Shown: positions 1 to 8,644, counted from the stretch's first letter. The stretch: 64,000 nt of DNA from Enterococcus sp. DIV2402 (GCF_017426705.2 NZ_CP147251.1:2146501-2210500), one strand, 5' to 3'. The notes: generated from the letters alone by a model not told the origin. Numbers and translations: made by a program.

Positions 1-681
1 ACGATTACTTTTATTCTTCTTAAAGCGCTCTGATAAACGAGCAAAGAAATATAAGCCAAACATTTGTTGATGCGCAATTGCAAAGCCAGCCCCTTCTGTT
101 AAATCTTGACAAATCCCTACTGTCAAATTCGAACCGACTGCCCAATAGCATCCTAAAATTAATCCCATCACTAGTAAAACTTCAATTCTACCTAATTCAG
201 GAAAACAAAATAATAATAACCAAAATGCAGTTGCAGCTTGTTGTACTTGTACATTACCTGTTGTAAATACAGCACGTAATTTCGTATATTTTTTAAAACG
301 AACTAATAAGATATTAAACACAAAAGCAATCAGCAATAGTAGCATCGTATCCCCGAAAGTACGTCCAAATGTTTCTTCAATTCCTGCAGTCACTGCGTTT
401 TGCCCAAAATATGGATCAGTAACCATCGCATCTAAATTGAAGCGTTCTTTTAACCCAACTAAAATTGGTCGAAAGTTATTTACCAGCCCACCAGAGCCAA
501 CCGATAAAATTAAATATCCGACAGTAGCCTTCAAGAAACCCGCAACACTTTCATACAATGGCTTTTTCAAAAGAATATATCCAAGTAACACAATAAAACC
601 AATTAGAAATGCTGGTTTTGTTAGAATATTTTGTGCAAAATAATCCCAAATACCTAACAAAAAATTCAGTAATGCATCCAT
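1..681 (-). CDS. ulaA: PTS ascorbate-type IIC permease (UlaA-like), partial at left edge
   Basis: Membrane subunit that would carry L-ascorbate or a related acid sugar inward with phosphorylation. The first 227 residues are visible; the C-terminal half lies off the left edge. It starts at ATG 679-681 behind GGGAGAT and has several hydrophobic segments, the first near residues 17-42. The assignment rests mainly on its place after a UlaC-type IIA and ulaG, supported by the ascorbate-IIC style of segments such as LILSVGSGGLVNNF. No IIB gene is seen between IIA and IIC, so ulaB is probably just outside the window. Confidence 0.82.
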   Translation of the reverse strand, partial: MDALLNFLLGIWDYFAQNILTKPAFLIGFIVLLGYILLKKPLYESVAGFLKATVGYLILSVGSGGLVNNFRPILVGLKERFNLDAMVTDPYFGQNAVTAGIEETFGRTFGDTMLLLLIAFVFNILLVRFKKYTKLRAVFTTGNVQVQQAATAFWLLLFCFPELGRIEVLLVMGLILGCYWAVGSNLTVGICQDLTEGAGFAIAHQQMFGLYFFARLSERFKKNKSNR

Positions 682-704
682 TTATCTCCCTCTTTTCTAA
701 AAAA

Positions 705-1163
705 TTACATTCCGTGTTTTTCCATGATTCTTTCAAAATCTCTAAGTGTTTCAATTGTCAACAAATCTGGTACCATATCCTCCATCATTAAAAGTTCAGA
801 TAAATTCGCAATATTTTTCATATGTGAATCAGCATCTTTAGCAGCTAGTGTGAAAAATAATTTAGCATCTTTTTCGGGATTGCCTTCCTCAAAAGAAACT
901 CGTTTTTGCATGATTGTAAAACCAATTCCTGTCCCAAGAACCCCTGAACTTTCAGCAGAAGAATGTGGCATTGCTACATCTGGAATAATGACAATGTACG
1001 GTCCATATTCATGACAATCTCGAATAATATCTTCAATATATTGATCAGTAATCAAATGATGTTCCTTTAAAATCTCACCACTAAATCGAATAGCTTCTTC
1101 CCAATTTTTGGGTTGCTTATCCATAATTTTGATTAATTGGTTGTCATAAAAGTAACGAAGCAT
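705..1163 (-). CDS. ulaC: PTS IIA component, ascorbate/mannitol-fructose type (UlaC-like)
   Basis: Cytoplasmic phosphocarrier of 152 residues that takes phosphate from HPr and passes it to a IIB domain. The phosphorylated histidine is visible as H67 in VAMPHSSAE, the usual PH signature of the PTS_EIIA_2 family. It has a good ribosome site (AAAGGAG) before ATG 1163. It sits 26 bases after ulaG and 23 bases before the IIC gene, so the three are very likely co-transcribed. The full family length indicates an intact gene. Confidence 0.88.
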   Translation of the reverse strand: MLRYFYDNQLIKIMDKQPKNWEEAIRFSGEILKEHHLITDQYIEDIIRDCHEYGPYIVIIPDVAMPHSSAESSGVLGTGIGFTIMQKRVSFEEGNPEKDAKLFFTLAAKDADSHMKNIANLSELLMMEDMVPDLLTIETLRDFERIMEKHGM

Positions 1164-1189
1164 AGAAATTCTCCTTTCTTCTTTTATTT

Positions 1190-2254
1190 CTATAAGAACG
1201 ATGGAAATGGTGTATCATTTTCAATCGTAAAGACATCATCAAAACCACGATAGAAATTAAACTCCATATCATCTTTATTTGTTGGATAAATAAATTGACC
1301 ACCGACTTGCCAAATGTACGGTTTAAATTGATATTTCAAACGATCTTTTTTTAACTTCCAAATTTCAGTTATTTCTTTAGGATCTGCCATAAAATTTGCC
1401 CAAATATCATAGTGTACGGGAATGACTACTTTAGCATTTAATGATTCAGCCATGCGTAACATATCTACTGAAGTTACTTTATCTGTAATTCCACGAGGAT
1501 TTTCACCATATGCACCTAAACACACGTCAATAGTATGTTCGTTACCATGCTTTGCAAACATGTTGGAATAATGAGAATCCCCAGCATGGTAGATATTCCC
1601 ACCTGATGTTTCAAATAAATAATTGACTGCAATCAAGTCCATATTTTTTGGCATTTTTCCACTTAACAATACATTAGGATCTGATTCAGTCACTAATGCA
1701 GTTCGGTCAAAAGCTTCTAATGCTACAATAGTAATATCTTGTATTTGTACTTTATCGTTTGGTTTTACGATAATCGTCTTTTCTTTGGGAATCCCCCATT
1801 TCAACCAAGTATTGACTACTTCTAGCGGACCAATAAATTTGGCTTTTGGACAATTCTGATGCACAGCTGCTGCAGTATTAATATCTAAATGATCAGAATG
1901 AATATGCGTGACTACTAATGCATCAACATCTTTCACTGCAAAAGGATCAATTACAAATGGTTGGGTACGTAAGTTGGGTTGCATATTTTGTACACCACTC
2001 ATGCGCATCATTTGATGACCTTTTTTCATCATGCCATTCCCATGTGTTTGTTTCCCAGTTCCAGTCCAAAGGTCACATAAAATGTTGGTTGTACCCGCAC
2101 TTTTTAACCAAATTCCCGTACACCCTAACCACCACATTGAAACAGTTCCTTCTTTAACTACCGTACGCTCAATCTCTTCATTTAGATACGTTCCCCATTC
2201 AGGAAACGTAGATAAAATCCAACTTTCTCTTGTTACATTATCAACATGTGCCAT
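1190..2254 (-). CDS. ulaG: L-ascorbate-6-phosphate lactonase UlaG (metallo-beta-lactamase fold)
   Basis: Hydrolyses L-ascorbate 6-phosphate to 3-keto-L-gulonate 6-phosphate, the first cytoplasmic step after PTS uptake. The protein matches the UlaG pattern closely: an N-terminal [14 protein letters not shown], the metal motif [18 protein letters not shown], and a C-terminal [14 protein letters not shown] segment. The start is placed at ATG 2254 because GGAGGAAG lies seven bases upstream and family members begin there; an in-frame ATG at 2323 would add 23 unrelated residues. It is the first gene of the ula operon. Later pathway enzymes (UlaD, E and F equivalents) are not in the window. Confidence 0.95.
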   Translation of the reverse strand: MAHVDNVTRESWILSTFPEWGTYLNEEIERTVVKEGTVSMWWLGCTGIWLKSAGTTNILCDLWTGTGKQTHGNGMMKKGHQMMRMSGVQNMQPNLRTQPFVIDPFAVKDVDALVVTHIHSDHLDINTAAAVHQNCPKAKFIGPLEVVNTWLKWGIPKEKTIIVKPNDKVQIQDITIVALEAFDRTALVTESDPNVLLSGKMPKNMDLIAVNYLFETSGGNIYHAGDSHYSNMFAKHGNEHTIDVCLGAYGENPRGITDKVTSVDMLRMAESLNAKVVIPVHYDIWANFMADPKEITEIWKLKKDRLKYQFKPYIWQVGGQFIYPTNKDDMEFNFYRGFDDVFTIENDTPFPSFL

Positions 2255-2304
2255 AAACTTACTTCCTCCACTTTGTTTTATTTTACAATTTGAGTTTAAC
2301 ATTT

Positions 2305-2319
2305 TATCAAGCGCTTTCA
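2305..2319. promoter_or_regulatory. cre-like catabolite-control site upstream of ulaG
   Basis: Read on the minus strand the sequence is TTGAAAGCGCTTGAT. It matches the left half and core of the CcpA consensus WTGNAANCGNWNNCW but misses the conserved C near the right end. Its place 50-65 bases before the ulaG start fits carbon catabolite repression. The assignment is by consensus only. Confidence 0.5.
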
Positions 2320-2330
2320 ACATGTTTTTA

Positions 2331-2419
2331 TGTTAATTAACAAAATTATATGTTTATTTACGTTTTTTTTTTAGAAAAACCACTTATTAATCTTTTTTTA
2401 ACGTTAAATAAACATATAA
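2331..2419. promoter_or_regulatory. Divergent control region with palindrome and near-perfect inverted repeat
   Basis: The perfect palindrome TGTTAATTAACA lies at 2331-2342. A second, longer inverted repeat pairs TTATATGTTTATTTACGT (2346-2363) with ACGTTAAATAAACATATAA (2401-2419), differing by one inserted T. The elements lie between ulaG and the divergent regulator gene, so they are the likely operators of the DeoR-type regulator at 3205-3972. A TATAAT at 2445-2450 is a candidate -10 for the rightward genes. Confidence 0.6.
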
Positions 2420-2468
2420 AATGTTAACGGATGTTTTTTTATGTTATAATGCTTTCGAGGTGAGAAAA

Positions 2469-3221
2469 ATGTTTAAAAAGAGCTATACATGGGGTATTTA
2501 TTTAATTTTTATTGGTTATGTCATCTATTTAGGTATCACTACAGAGATGCTTATAGCTAAAATTACTTTTATCACAATTGGTAGTTTAGTAATAAGTATT
2601 TCTTGCTACTATGAGTATCTAAAAACTATTTATGAAAAAATGATTACTTCTTTAACTATGGAAACAGATATTTTATTAGCTAAAAAATATCGCCAACAAT
2701 TGCTGGAAAAAGATAAATTTAAAGGTTTTAAAAATTCTGTAATTTTATTTGATTCCTTGCTTTTAATAGATGAAGGAAACTATCAAGAATGTCTAAACCA
2801 TATGGAAAAACATCAACGATTTTTCCGTTCCACGATTGATTATCTTTTTATCTACTACCATCATTCATTAATATGCTATTATTTCCTAAGAGATAATAAG
2901 CGCGCTACTAATCAACTAAAAAAATTAGCTGATTTCAAAAAAATGAAACAAAAAAGATACAGTCCCTTATTTTCATGGGAAGAAATTGACGGTATTCGTT
3001 ATGCCTTAGCAGGACGAAATAAAAAAAGTATCACCCAGTTTAAGAAAGTCGCAGTCAAACAATTAAATTTACGTGAACAAGCTTATTTGTATTTTATGAT
3101 TGCTGATTGTTATAAGGAATTAGCTGACTTGTCTCATTATGGGAAATATAGAAAAAAAGCAGAAGAAGTTGGGAATACCCTGTCTTTAGCAAGGAGTAGT
3201 GGAAATGAAGCGATCCAATGA
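2469..3221 (+). CDS. Unrecognised protein with two membrane segments and a helical cytoplasmic part
   Basis: About 250 residues. Two hydrophobic helices (near residues 7-25 and 31-45) are followed by a charged, all-helical region resembling degenerate TPR-like repeats. I do not recognise a family. The start is set at ATG 2469 because GAGGTGAG lies just upstream; an in-frame start at 2421 has no ribosome site. The last 17 bases overlap the regulator gene that follows, so the two are translationally linked, and both are divergent from ulaG. A sensing or accessory role beside the UlaR-like regulator is possible, but nothing in the sequence proves it. Confidence 0.7.
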   Translation: MFKKSYTWGIYLIFIGYVIYLGITTEMLIAKITFITIGSLVISISCYYEYLKTIYEKMITSLTMETDILLAKKYRQQLLEKDKFKGFKNSVILFDSLLLIDEGNYQECLNHMEKHQRFFRSTIDYLFIYYHHSLICYYFLRDNKRATNQLKKLADFKKMKQKRYSPLFSWEEIDGIRYALAGRNKKSITQFKKVAVKQLNLREQAYLYFMIADCYKELADLSHYGKYRKKAEEVGNTLSLARSSGNEAIQ

Positions 3222-3972
3222 AGAAGTTCAAGCACGAAGAAATCAACTATTAGAGCGAATTAAAGAATTGAAAATAACTGATGCCAAAACACTTAGTCAA
3301 GAATTTGCAGTATCTGAGATGACTATTCGTAGAGACTGTACAGTTTTAAGTGAAATGAATCAAATCAAGATATCTTTTGGTAAGATTGAAATTCAAAATG
3401 CTGAAATGTATGACCAAGACAATGCAGATTCTATGGCACACATCAAAGCTCGTCTAGCAAAAGAAGCGGCTACATTTATTTCTGATCACGACACAGTTTT
3501 CATCAATACCAGTAGCACTGCCATTCAATCACTGTCATATACTACTGATAAAACAATCAATGTACTGACAAATAACACAAAAATTATCCATATGAACCAT
3601 CATCCTCAATCAACGATTATTCTTAGCGGTGGCGAAATTCGCTACCCCAAAGAAGCTTTATTCGGTGATATTGCGATGGAATCTTTTAGCAATGCCCGAT
3701 CAGACGTAACTATTATCGGATGTAGTGGTTTAGATTTAAAAACGGGTATTTCTACATCAGTCATTCATGAAGCACGAATTAATACTAAAATGATTGAAAA
3801 TTCAGGTAAGTTAATTTTAGTTGCTGATTATCGTAAAATTGGCAAATCATCAAATTTTACAATTGGTAATATCACGGACATTGATGTATTGATTACTGAT
3901 ATTTATTCTGATAAAAAAGTGCTTGATGAGATAGAAAAACTTGGAGTCCAAATTATTCAATTGCCATTTTAA
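3205..3972 (+). CDS. DeoR-family sugar-phosphate-sensing regulator (UlaR-like)
   Basis: Transcription factor of 255 residues. The N-terminal DeoR winged helix covers roughly residues 8-60, with SEMTIRRDC as the recognition segment. The C-terminal sugar-phosphate-binding domain follows (TNNTKIIH, LSGGEIR, GCSGLDL). The start is ATG 3205, which has AAGGAG at 3191-3196; GTG 3199 is too close to that site. The gene is divergent from ulaG, with palindromic elements in between, so it probably controls the ula operon in response to ascorbate-6-phosphate or a derivative. The target is inferred from position. Confidence 0.85.
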   Translation: MKRSNEEVQARRNQLLERIKELKITDAKTLSQEFAVSEMTIRRDCTVLSEMNQIKISFGKIEIQNAEMYDQDNADSMAHIKARLAKEAATFISDHDTVFINTSSTAIQSLSYTTDKTINVLTNNTKIIHMNHHPQSTIILSGGEIRYPKEALFGDIAMESFSNARSDVTIIGCSGLDLKTGISTSVIHEARINTKMIENSGKLILVADYRKIGKSSNFTIGNITDIDVLITDIYSDKKVLDEIEKLGVQIIQLPF

Positions 3973-3980
3973 CTATCTAA

Positions 3981-4025
3981 AAGCTTGAGACATATTAAAT
4001 TAATAAATATGTCTCAAGCTTTCTA
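3981..4025 (+). terminator. Hairpin after the DeoR-type regulator
   Basis: Arms AAGCTTGAGACATATT and AATATGTCTCAAGCTT enclose an A/T loop, followed by only a short run of T. It lies 9 bases after the regulator stop codon. Confidence 0.65.
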
Positions 4026-4124
4026 TAGAATGAAATAGTATATTCAAATCATTTCTATTTGAATATTAATTTTTTTGTTGCTGTTATACCCTACCTTTGT
4101 ATTCGTTTTCAATTATTATAAAAA

Positions 4125-4160
4125 AGACTGTATACAAAATATAGACTTTGTATACAGTCT
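4125..4160 (-). terminator. Intrinsic terminator of the glucosidase PTS operon
   Basis: Perfect 14-base arms AGACTGTATACAAA and TTTGTATACAGTCT around an 8-base loop. On the minus strand the stem is followed by TTTTTTAT, so it ends leftward transcription from the glucosidase gene. Confidence 0.8.
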
Positions 4161-4161
4161 A

Positions 4162-4197
4162 AAACTGCCTAACCATCTATTGGTCAGGCAGTTTTTA
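4162..4197. terminator. Second hairpin, probably bidirectional
   Basis: Imperfect stem AAACTGCCTAACCA / TTGGTCAGGCAGTTT followed by T-rich sequence on the plus strand and TTTT-rich sequence on the minus strand. It sits directly at the end of the glucosidase gene and forms a tandem pair with the hairpin at 4125-4160. Confidence 0.65.
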
Positions 4198-4198
4198 T

Positions 4199-5866
4199 TT
4201 ACTCTACTACTTGTATAATAAAGCTTTCATATGGACGTAAAGCATCTGTCACTGTTTCTCTTTCTTTATTTTGAATGACAAAGCGATAGACCTGCACATC
4301 ATCAAAAAGCTCTGCCACATCATGTGTATATTCTGATAGGTTTGCAACCACTAACCATTTTTGTTCATCCAGCTGACGTTCATAAGCAAAAATTGCTGGA
4401 TGTTCAGGGAGTAACAATCTATACGTTCCCTCTTTCAAGATTTCTTCTTGATGACGCAACGCAATCAATTTTTGATAGTAGCGGAAAATAGATTTCTCTG
4501 AGGTAAGATCTTTTTCTACATTTATTTCTGTATAATCTGGATTTACTTTAAACCACGGATCTGCTTCTGAGAACCCAGCATTTTTTTTATTATTCCATTG
4601 CATAGGTGTACGTGCATTGTCACGACTCACCTTGTGTACCGCATCCAAAAAATCCTTTTTTGAAATCGTCTGTTGATCTTCTACAAAATGTTCATAATTA
4701 CCACGCAGCTCAATATCTACATACTCTTCCAATTCAAATTTCGGATTGGTCATCCCAATTTCTTCCCCTTGGTAAACATAAGGCGTGCCTTGTTGCCCGT
4801 GAAGAATTGTCGCATAAGCAGTCGCTGATTCATAATGATATTCCCTATCATTCCCCCATCTAGAAACAATTCTTGCACGGTCATGGTTGGCAAAATACAA
4901 AGCGTTCCATCCACGATCACGTAAGTTCTCCTGCCATTCACTCATGATGTTCTTCAGTGCCACAATATCAGGGGCTTGCAGTGCCCACCGACCGTTCACG
5001 TCTCCTTTTTTACGATCAATATGCATATGTTCAAAGGTAAAGACCATATCCAACTCTTCTCGTTTTGGATCCACTAATAAATGGGCATTCGATGCTTTAG
5101 CAGCGGGTGCCTCCCCTACACTCATCATATCTAGGGGGGTCAGCACACGTTGGTTCATTTCATGAATAAATTCATGCATACGTGGCCCGTTATGTTGATT
5201 GTTCTTCGCAAACGGAATTTCATTATCTGGAAAATCCAAATCTTTTGAAATAGATGTAATCACGTCCATACGCCAACCATCAATTCCTTTTTTCTTCCAA
5301 TAATGCATCATTTCATAAATTGTTTCACGAACTTTGGGATTTTCCCAATTCAAATCTGGTTGTTCTTTCGCATAATAGTGTAGATAGTATTGCTGACGAG
5401 ACTCATCCCAAGTCCAAGCAGGTCCACCAAAACTAGAACCCCAGTTGTTGGGTACCTCACGGTTTGGTCCAGCATCTTTCCACATATAAAAATCACTATA
5501 TGGATTGTCTTTTGACTTCCGGCTTTCTTGGAACCAAACACATTGATCCGATGTATGATTTGCCACAAAATCCATAATAATTTTAATCTCTTGTGCATGA
5601 GCCGCAGCAATCAAATCATCCATATCTTCATTTGATCCAAACATTGGATCAATTTGATAATAATCTGCAATATCATAGCCATTGTCAATTTGAGGAGACA
5701 GGTACACTGGACTAATCCAAATCGCATCAATCCCTAATTCTTTTAGATACGGTAACTTTTCTTGAATTCCTTTTAAATCTCCAATACCGTCATTGTTTGT
5801 GTCTTTAAAACTTTTCGGATACACTTGATAAATAACTGCATCTTTCCACCATGTACTTCGCATCAT
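4199..5866 (-). CDS. GH13 alpha-glucosidase, oligo-1,6-glucosidase type
   Basis: Cytoplasmic glycoside hydrolase of 555 residues, the normal size for GH13 subfamily 31. Catalytic residues are visible: D201 in GWRMDVITS (nucleophile), E252 in MSVGEAP (acid/base) and D329 in ANHDRAR. In this family a Val after the nucleophile, as here, goes with alpha-1,6 bonds, whereas Ala or Thr goes with alpha-1,4. There is no signal peptide. The gene is last in an operon with a mannose-family PTS, 15 bases after IID, so the substrate is likely an imported glucosyl disaccharide or its 6-phosphate. Trehalose-6-phosphate hydrolase is less likely but not excluded. Confidence 0.88.
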   Translation of the reverse strand: MMRSTWWKDAVIYQVYPKSFKDTNNDGIGDLKGIQEKLPYLKELGIDAIWISPVYLSPQIDNGYDIADYYQIDPMFGSNEDMDDLIAAAHAQEIKIIMDFVANHTSDQCVWFQESRKSKDNPYSDFYMWKDAGPNREVPNNWGSSFGGPAWTWDESRQQYYLHYYAKEQPDLNWENPKVRETIYEMMHYWKKKGIDGWRMDVITSISKDLDFPDNEIPFAKNNQHNGPRMHEFIHEMNQRVLTPLDMMSVGEAPAAKASNAHLLVDPKREELDMVFTFEHMHIDRKKGDVNGRWALQAPDIVALKNIMSEWQENLRDRGWNALYFANHDRARIVSRWGNDREYHYESATAYATILHGQQGTPYVYQGEEIGMTNPKFELEEYVDIELRGNYEHFVEDQQTISKKDFLDAVHKVSRDNARTPMQWNNKKNAGFSEADPWFKVNPDYTEINVEKDLTSEKSIFRYYQKLIALRHQEEILKEGTYRLLLPEHPAIFAYERQLDEQKWLVVANLSEYTHDVAELFDDVQVYRFVIQNKERETVTDALRPYESFIIQVVE

Positions 5867-5881
5867 ATTTCCTTTCCTGTT

Positions 5882-6709
5882 CTAGGCAATTCCTAAGAGT
5901 GCCAAAACAATTCCTAAAATAATCATTCCAAAAATCAATACGTTGATACTTACAATTTTCTTCTTCAATAGGTAAAAGCTAAATAAGGTAATCACCAACG
6001 GAATAAGACCTACAAAAATTTGATCAAGCATCTCTTGAATATTCATGACTACTTCGCCATCCATTGTCATATTCCAGACAATTTCAAGATTGACCATTTG
6101 ACTCGTCATCGCACCAACCATCGCAAGACCGACAATACTTGCTGCTTTTGTTAAAATATTAATCAAGCCATTTTCATACAGGCTAGAAATATAAGAAGAA
6201 CCTAGAGAATAGCCTAATTGTCCACCTTTAAAACGTAAAATTTGTACTGGTAAATTGAAAAGTAACAAAAACACAATCGGTGCAAAGACATTGCCTGCCT
6301 GTGCCAATCCTACAGCAATCCCGGCAGATAACGTGCGTAAGACACCCCAGAAAACAGAATCTCCGATACCTGCTAAAGGTCCCATCAAACTTGTTTTAAT
6401 TGCATTGATAGATTCTTCATTAAAGTCTTCTTTTTCACTGTTTTCTTTCTCCATAGAAGCCACAATTCCCAAAATAAAAGGATACATCGCTACGTTAGTA
6501 TTAAAGTAAGACATTTGACGCACCATCGCTTCTTTTCTTCCCTCTTCGTTCCCTTTATAGAAGGTATCCAAGAATGGTTGCACTGCATAAGAAAAACCTG
6601 AAGCCCCTTGTTTAGAAGGAGTAACTGCTGCATACAGTGTAAATGAACGCCAGTACAATTGTTTCAATAATTTCTTTTCATTGGTTGTTTGTGATGTTTG
6701 ATTCGTCAT
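5882..6709 (-). CDS. PTS mannose-family IID component
   Basis: Membrane subunit of 275 residues that forms the sugar channel with IIC. The N-terminal LYWRSFTLYAAVTPSKQGASG and the following region with PLAGIGDSVFW are typical of ManZ/IID, and three hydrophobic helices lie in the C-terminal third. The start is placed at ATG 6709, nine bases after AGGAGG; the earlier ATG 6718 abuts the ribosome site. It lies 17 bases after the IIC gene and belongs to the LacI-controlled operon. Confidence 0.9.
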   Translation of the reverse strand: MTNQTSQTTNEKKLLKQLYWRSFTLYAAVTPSKQGASGFSYAVQPFLDTFYKGNEEGRKEAMVRQMSYFNTNVAMYPFILGIVASMEKENSEKEDFNEESINAIKTSLMGPLAGIGDSVFWGVLRTLSAGIAVGLAQAGNVFAPIVFLLLFNLPVQILRFKGGQLGYSLGSSYISSLYENGLINILTKAASIVGLAMVGAMTSQMVNLEIVWNMTMDGEVVMNIQEMLDQIFVGLIPLVITLFSFYLLKKKIVSINVLIFGMIILGIVLALLGIA

Positions 6710-6726
6710 TTTTCCCATCCTCCTGC

Positions 6727-7548
6727 TTATTTGAAAAATTCATCCACTTCAATATCCGCTTTATTTTTTGAAGTAGAAGGTCCTGTTGGCGCTGTGCTCA
6801 ATTGCTTTTTGATTTCTTTCAAGTCTAAGTCACGACTTGCACTCACAATTGCAATAATTAAAGCGATTACAGCCACTGCAATCAGTGGTGTTTGGAAGTA
6901 AGCAATCAAAATAAAACCTAAGAAGTAATAAACCGCCACACCCTTGTCCCATAAAATATTCAAAAGCATAGCCATTCCCACAGCAGGCAATAGATTTCCA
7001 GCAATACTTAACCCATGAACAATCACTTCAGGTATTTGCTCTAGCACGCGTTGTGTAGCCGTTGAACCAAATAAAATAGCAAAAAATGGAATCAATGAAT
7101 ATATGAACCACTGCAATCCCCACAAACCAAAGTGCAAACGGGCAATTCCTTTACTGTTTCCTTCTTTTGCCATTGCATCGAATTTCGCCGCAAATGGTCC
7201 TACAACAGCAACGTACAATAAAGTTTTGACTTGTAAACCAATAATTCCTAGTGGGACAGCAATTGGAATAGCCACTTCAACACCAGCATTCATATTGATG
7301 GCAAAAGCTGTCGCAAGTGCTGCTGCTAATCCAGGTTCAGCGGAGCTTGCTCCACCAATATTAATCACACCCATAAAAATAGTTTCTAACGCTGCTCCAA
7401 TTAATAATCCTGTTTCGATATCTCCAAGTAATAAACCTAATAATGGACCAATGACAATCGGACGCCCCAACATTGTAAATCCTAAAAGTTCTTGACCACC
7501 TACCGTCAGGAAAACGATAAGTGCCACAATAATAGCTTCTATTAACAT
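6727..7548 (-). CDS. PTS mannose-family IIC component
   Basis: Integral membrane permease of 273 residues with about eight hydrophobic segments. The features GRPIVIGPLLGLLLGD and ALETIFMGVINIGGA are typical of the ManY/IIC family, which forms a substrate channel with IID. The ribosome site GAGGAG precedes ATG 7548. It lies between the IIAB and IID genes in the usual order of these systems. The substrate cannot be read from the sequence; the adjacent alpha-1,6-type glucosidase suggests a glucosyl oligosaccharide. Confidence 0.9.
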   Translation of the reverse strand: MLIEAIIVALIVFLTVGGQELLGFTMLGRPIVIGPLLGLLLGDIETGLLIGAALETIFMGVINIGGASSAEPGLAAALATAFAINMNAGVEVAIPIAVPLGIIGLQVKTLLYVAVVGPFAAKFDAMAKEGNSKGIARLHFGLWGLQWFIYSLIPFFAILFGSTATQRVLEQIPEVIVHGLSIAGNLLPAVGMAMLLNILWDKGVAVYYFLGFILIAYFQTPLIAVAVIALIIAIVSASRDLDLKEIKKQLSTAPTGPSTSKNKADIEVDEFFK

Positions 7549-7561
7549 ATATTTTTCTCCT

Positions 7562-8509
7562 CTACTTAATAAATGATGTTGCTAATTCTTTTCTATCAGA
7601 TGGTACATTTTGTAAAGCAGTCTCTGGATAAATTTTAACCAATTCAACAAGACTTTCCTTTTCTTTAGCAGTCAACATAACAAATTGTGTTAACGTTTCT
7701 TTTTTACCTTCTACTGATTTTCCAACATTTCCAATATTGATGTATTTCATATTTGGCACTTTCTCTGCAAGTCTTAGCGCATCTCCTACTGTACGAACTA
7801 AAACCAACAATCGTTTCGATTGTGCACGAGGATCTTTCAAAATAGTAGCTATATCATCAATCGAACGAATCAACACATTGATTCCTGCTGGTACAGCCAT
7901 TTTTAATGCCATTTGTTGTGTTTCATTTTTTGCGACCTCATCATTAGCAACTAAAATCCCATGTAAATTTAACTCTCTTGACCAAACCATCGCAATTTGT
8001 CCATGAATCAATCGCTCATCCACGCGCAAGGTTGTTGGTAACGTTCCAGTAAATGCCACTACTTCTTCAACCGATTCATTTGCTGTTTCTTGTGTAGCAA
8101 TCGGTGCTTCTTCTTTTATTTCTTCCGGTGCACCAACAAACGTCATCGCATTTTTTCCATTTTCAACCAACGCTTGAATAATTTCTTTTGTATAAACCTC
8201 TGCACCAAAAATCACTTCAATCACTACAGGTAGATTAAATCCTGCTACAATGAAGACATTTTCTTTTCCTTGTGCTGCCACTGTCATCTTCTGATTCACA
8301 CTACCGCCAAACATATCCGTAAAAATCACCGCTTGATCGTCTTCTTTCAAATCAGCAAAAAATACTTCGATTTGCTTCTCAATCTCCAGCTCACCTTCTA
8401 CGTATGCACACATATAAGTTACATCTAATTCTCTTCCTACAAATAATTCCAATGTGCTTTGAATCCCTTGTGCCATCTTTGCATGTGAAGCGATTACAAA
8501 CTTTTTCAT
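7562..8509 (-). CDS. PTS mannose-family IIAB fusion phosphocarrier
   Basis: Cytoplasmic protein of 315 residues with two domains. The IIA domain spans about 1-140, with the phosphorylated His in VIASHAKMAQG and the segment TDMFGGSVNQ. After an acidic linker comes the IIB domain (about 155-315), with its active His in DERLIHGQIAMVWSR. The start is ATG 8509, which has AGGAGGAG upstream; the reading frame extends further but would cover the promoter and both operators. It is the first gene of the operon and is probably repressed by the LacI-type protein encoded just upstream. Confidence 0.92.
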   Translation of the reverse strand: MKKFVIASHAKMAQGIQSTLELFVGRELDVTYMCAYVEGELEIEKQIEVFFADLKEDDQAVIFTDMFGGSVNQKMTVAAQGKENVFIVAGFNLPVVIEVIFGAEVYTKEIIQALVENGKNAMTFVGAPEEIKEEAPIATQETANESVEEVVAFTGTLPTTLRVDERLIHGQIAMVWSRELNLHGILVANDEVAKNETQQMALKMAVPAGINVLIRSIDDIATILKDPRAQSKRLLVLVRTVGDALRLAEKVPNMKYINIGNVGKSVEGKKETLTQFVMLTAKEKESLVELVKIYPETALQNVPSDRKELATSFIK

Positions 8510-8523
8510 AAGCTCCTCCTTTT

Positions 8524-8539
8524 TTTGGAACGTTCCAAA
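8524..8539. promoter_or_regulatory. LacI-type operator, proximal copy
   Basis: Perfect 16-base palindrome TTTGGAACGTTCCAAA, 15 bases before the IIAB start codon and within the 5' untranslated region. The central CG and symmetric arms are typical of LacI-family operators. Confidence 0.85.
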
Positions 8540-8576
8540 AAATATTTTTAAAAATACAAATATGGAACTCGCTATT

Positions 8577-8592
8577 TTTGGAACGTTCCAAA
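8577..8592. promoter_or_regulatory. LacI-type operator, promoter-overlapping copy
   Basis: Second identical palindrome TTTGGAACGTTCCAAA, centred 53 bases from the first, about five helical turns, so both face the same side of DNA. It begins 12 bases after the -10 box and would block the start of transcription. Confidence 0.87.
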
Positions 8593-8603
8593 TTTGTATC
8601 TTT

Positions 8604-8632
8604 ACTATAAAATAAAATGTAACCCTTGTCAA
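8604..8632 (-). promoter_or_regulatory. Sigma-A promoter of the mannose-family PTS/glucosidase operon
   Basis: On the minus strand TTGACA (8632-8627) and TATAGT (8609-8604) are separated by exactly 17 bases. The -35 box is perfect and the -10 box has five of six consensus bases. The transcript would start near the upstream operator. Confidence 0.85.
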
Positions 8633-8644
8633 AGGTTTTTTTAT

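Noticed and set aside
4125..4160. Operator made of the TGTATACA-containing inverted repeat
   Set aside because: It lies after the end of the operon, and a run of six T on the minus strand follows the stem, as expected for an intrinsic terminator.
7103..7495. Open frame of 130 codons on the plus strand
   Set aside because: It is the reverse of the mannose-family IIC gene; the Pro/Asn/Ile-rich product is a shadow of membrane helices.
8524..8592. cre sites for CcpA
   Set aside because: The palindromes lack the TGNAANCG core of cre and are exactly duplicated next to a dedicated LacI gene, so they fit that regulator better.
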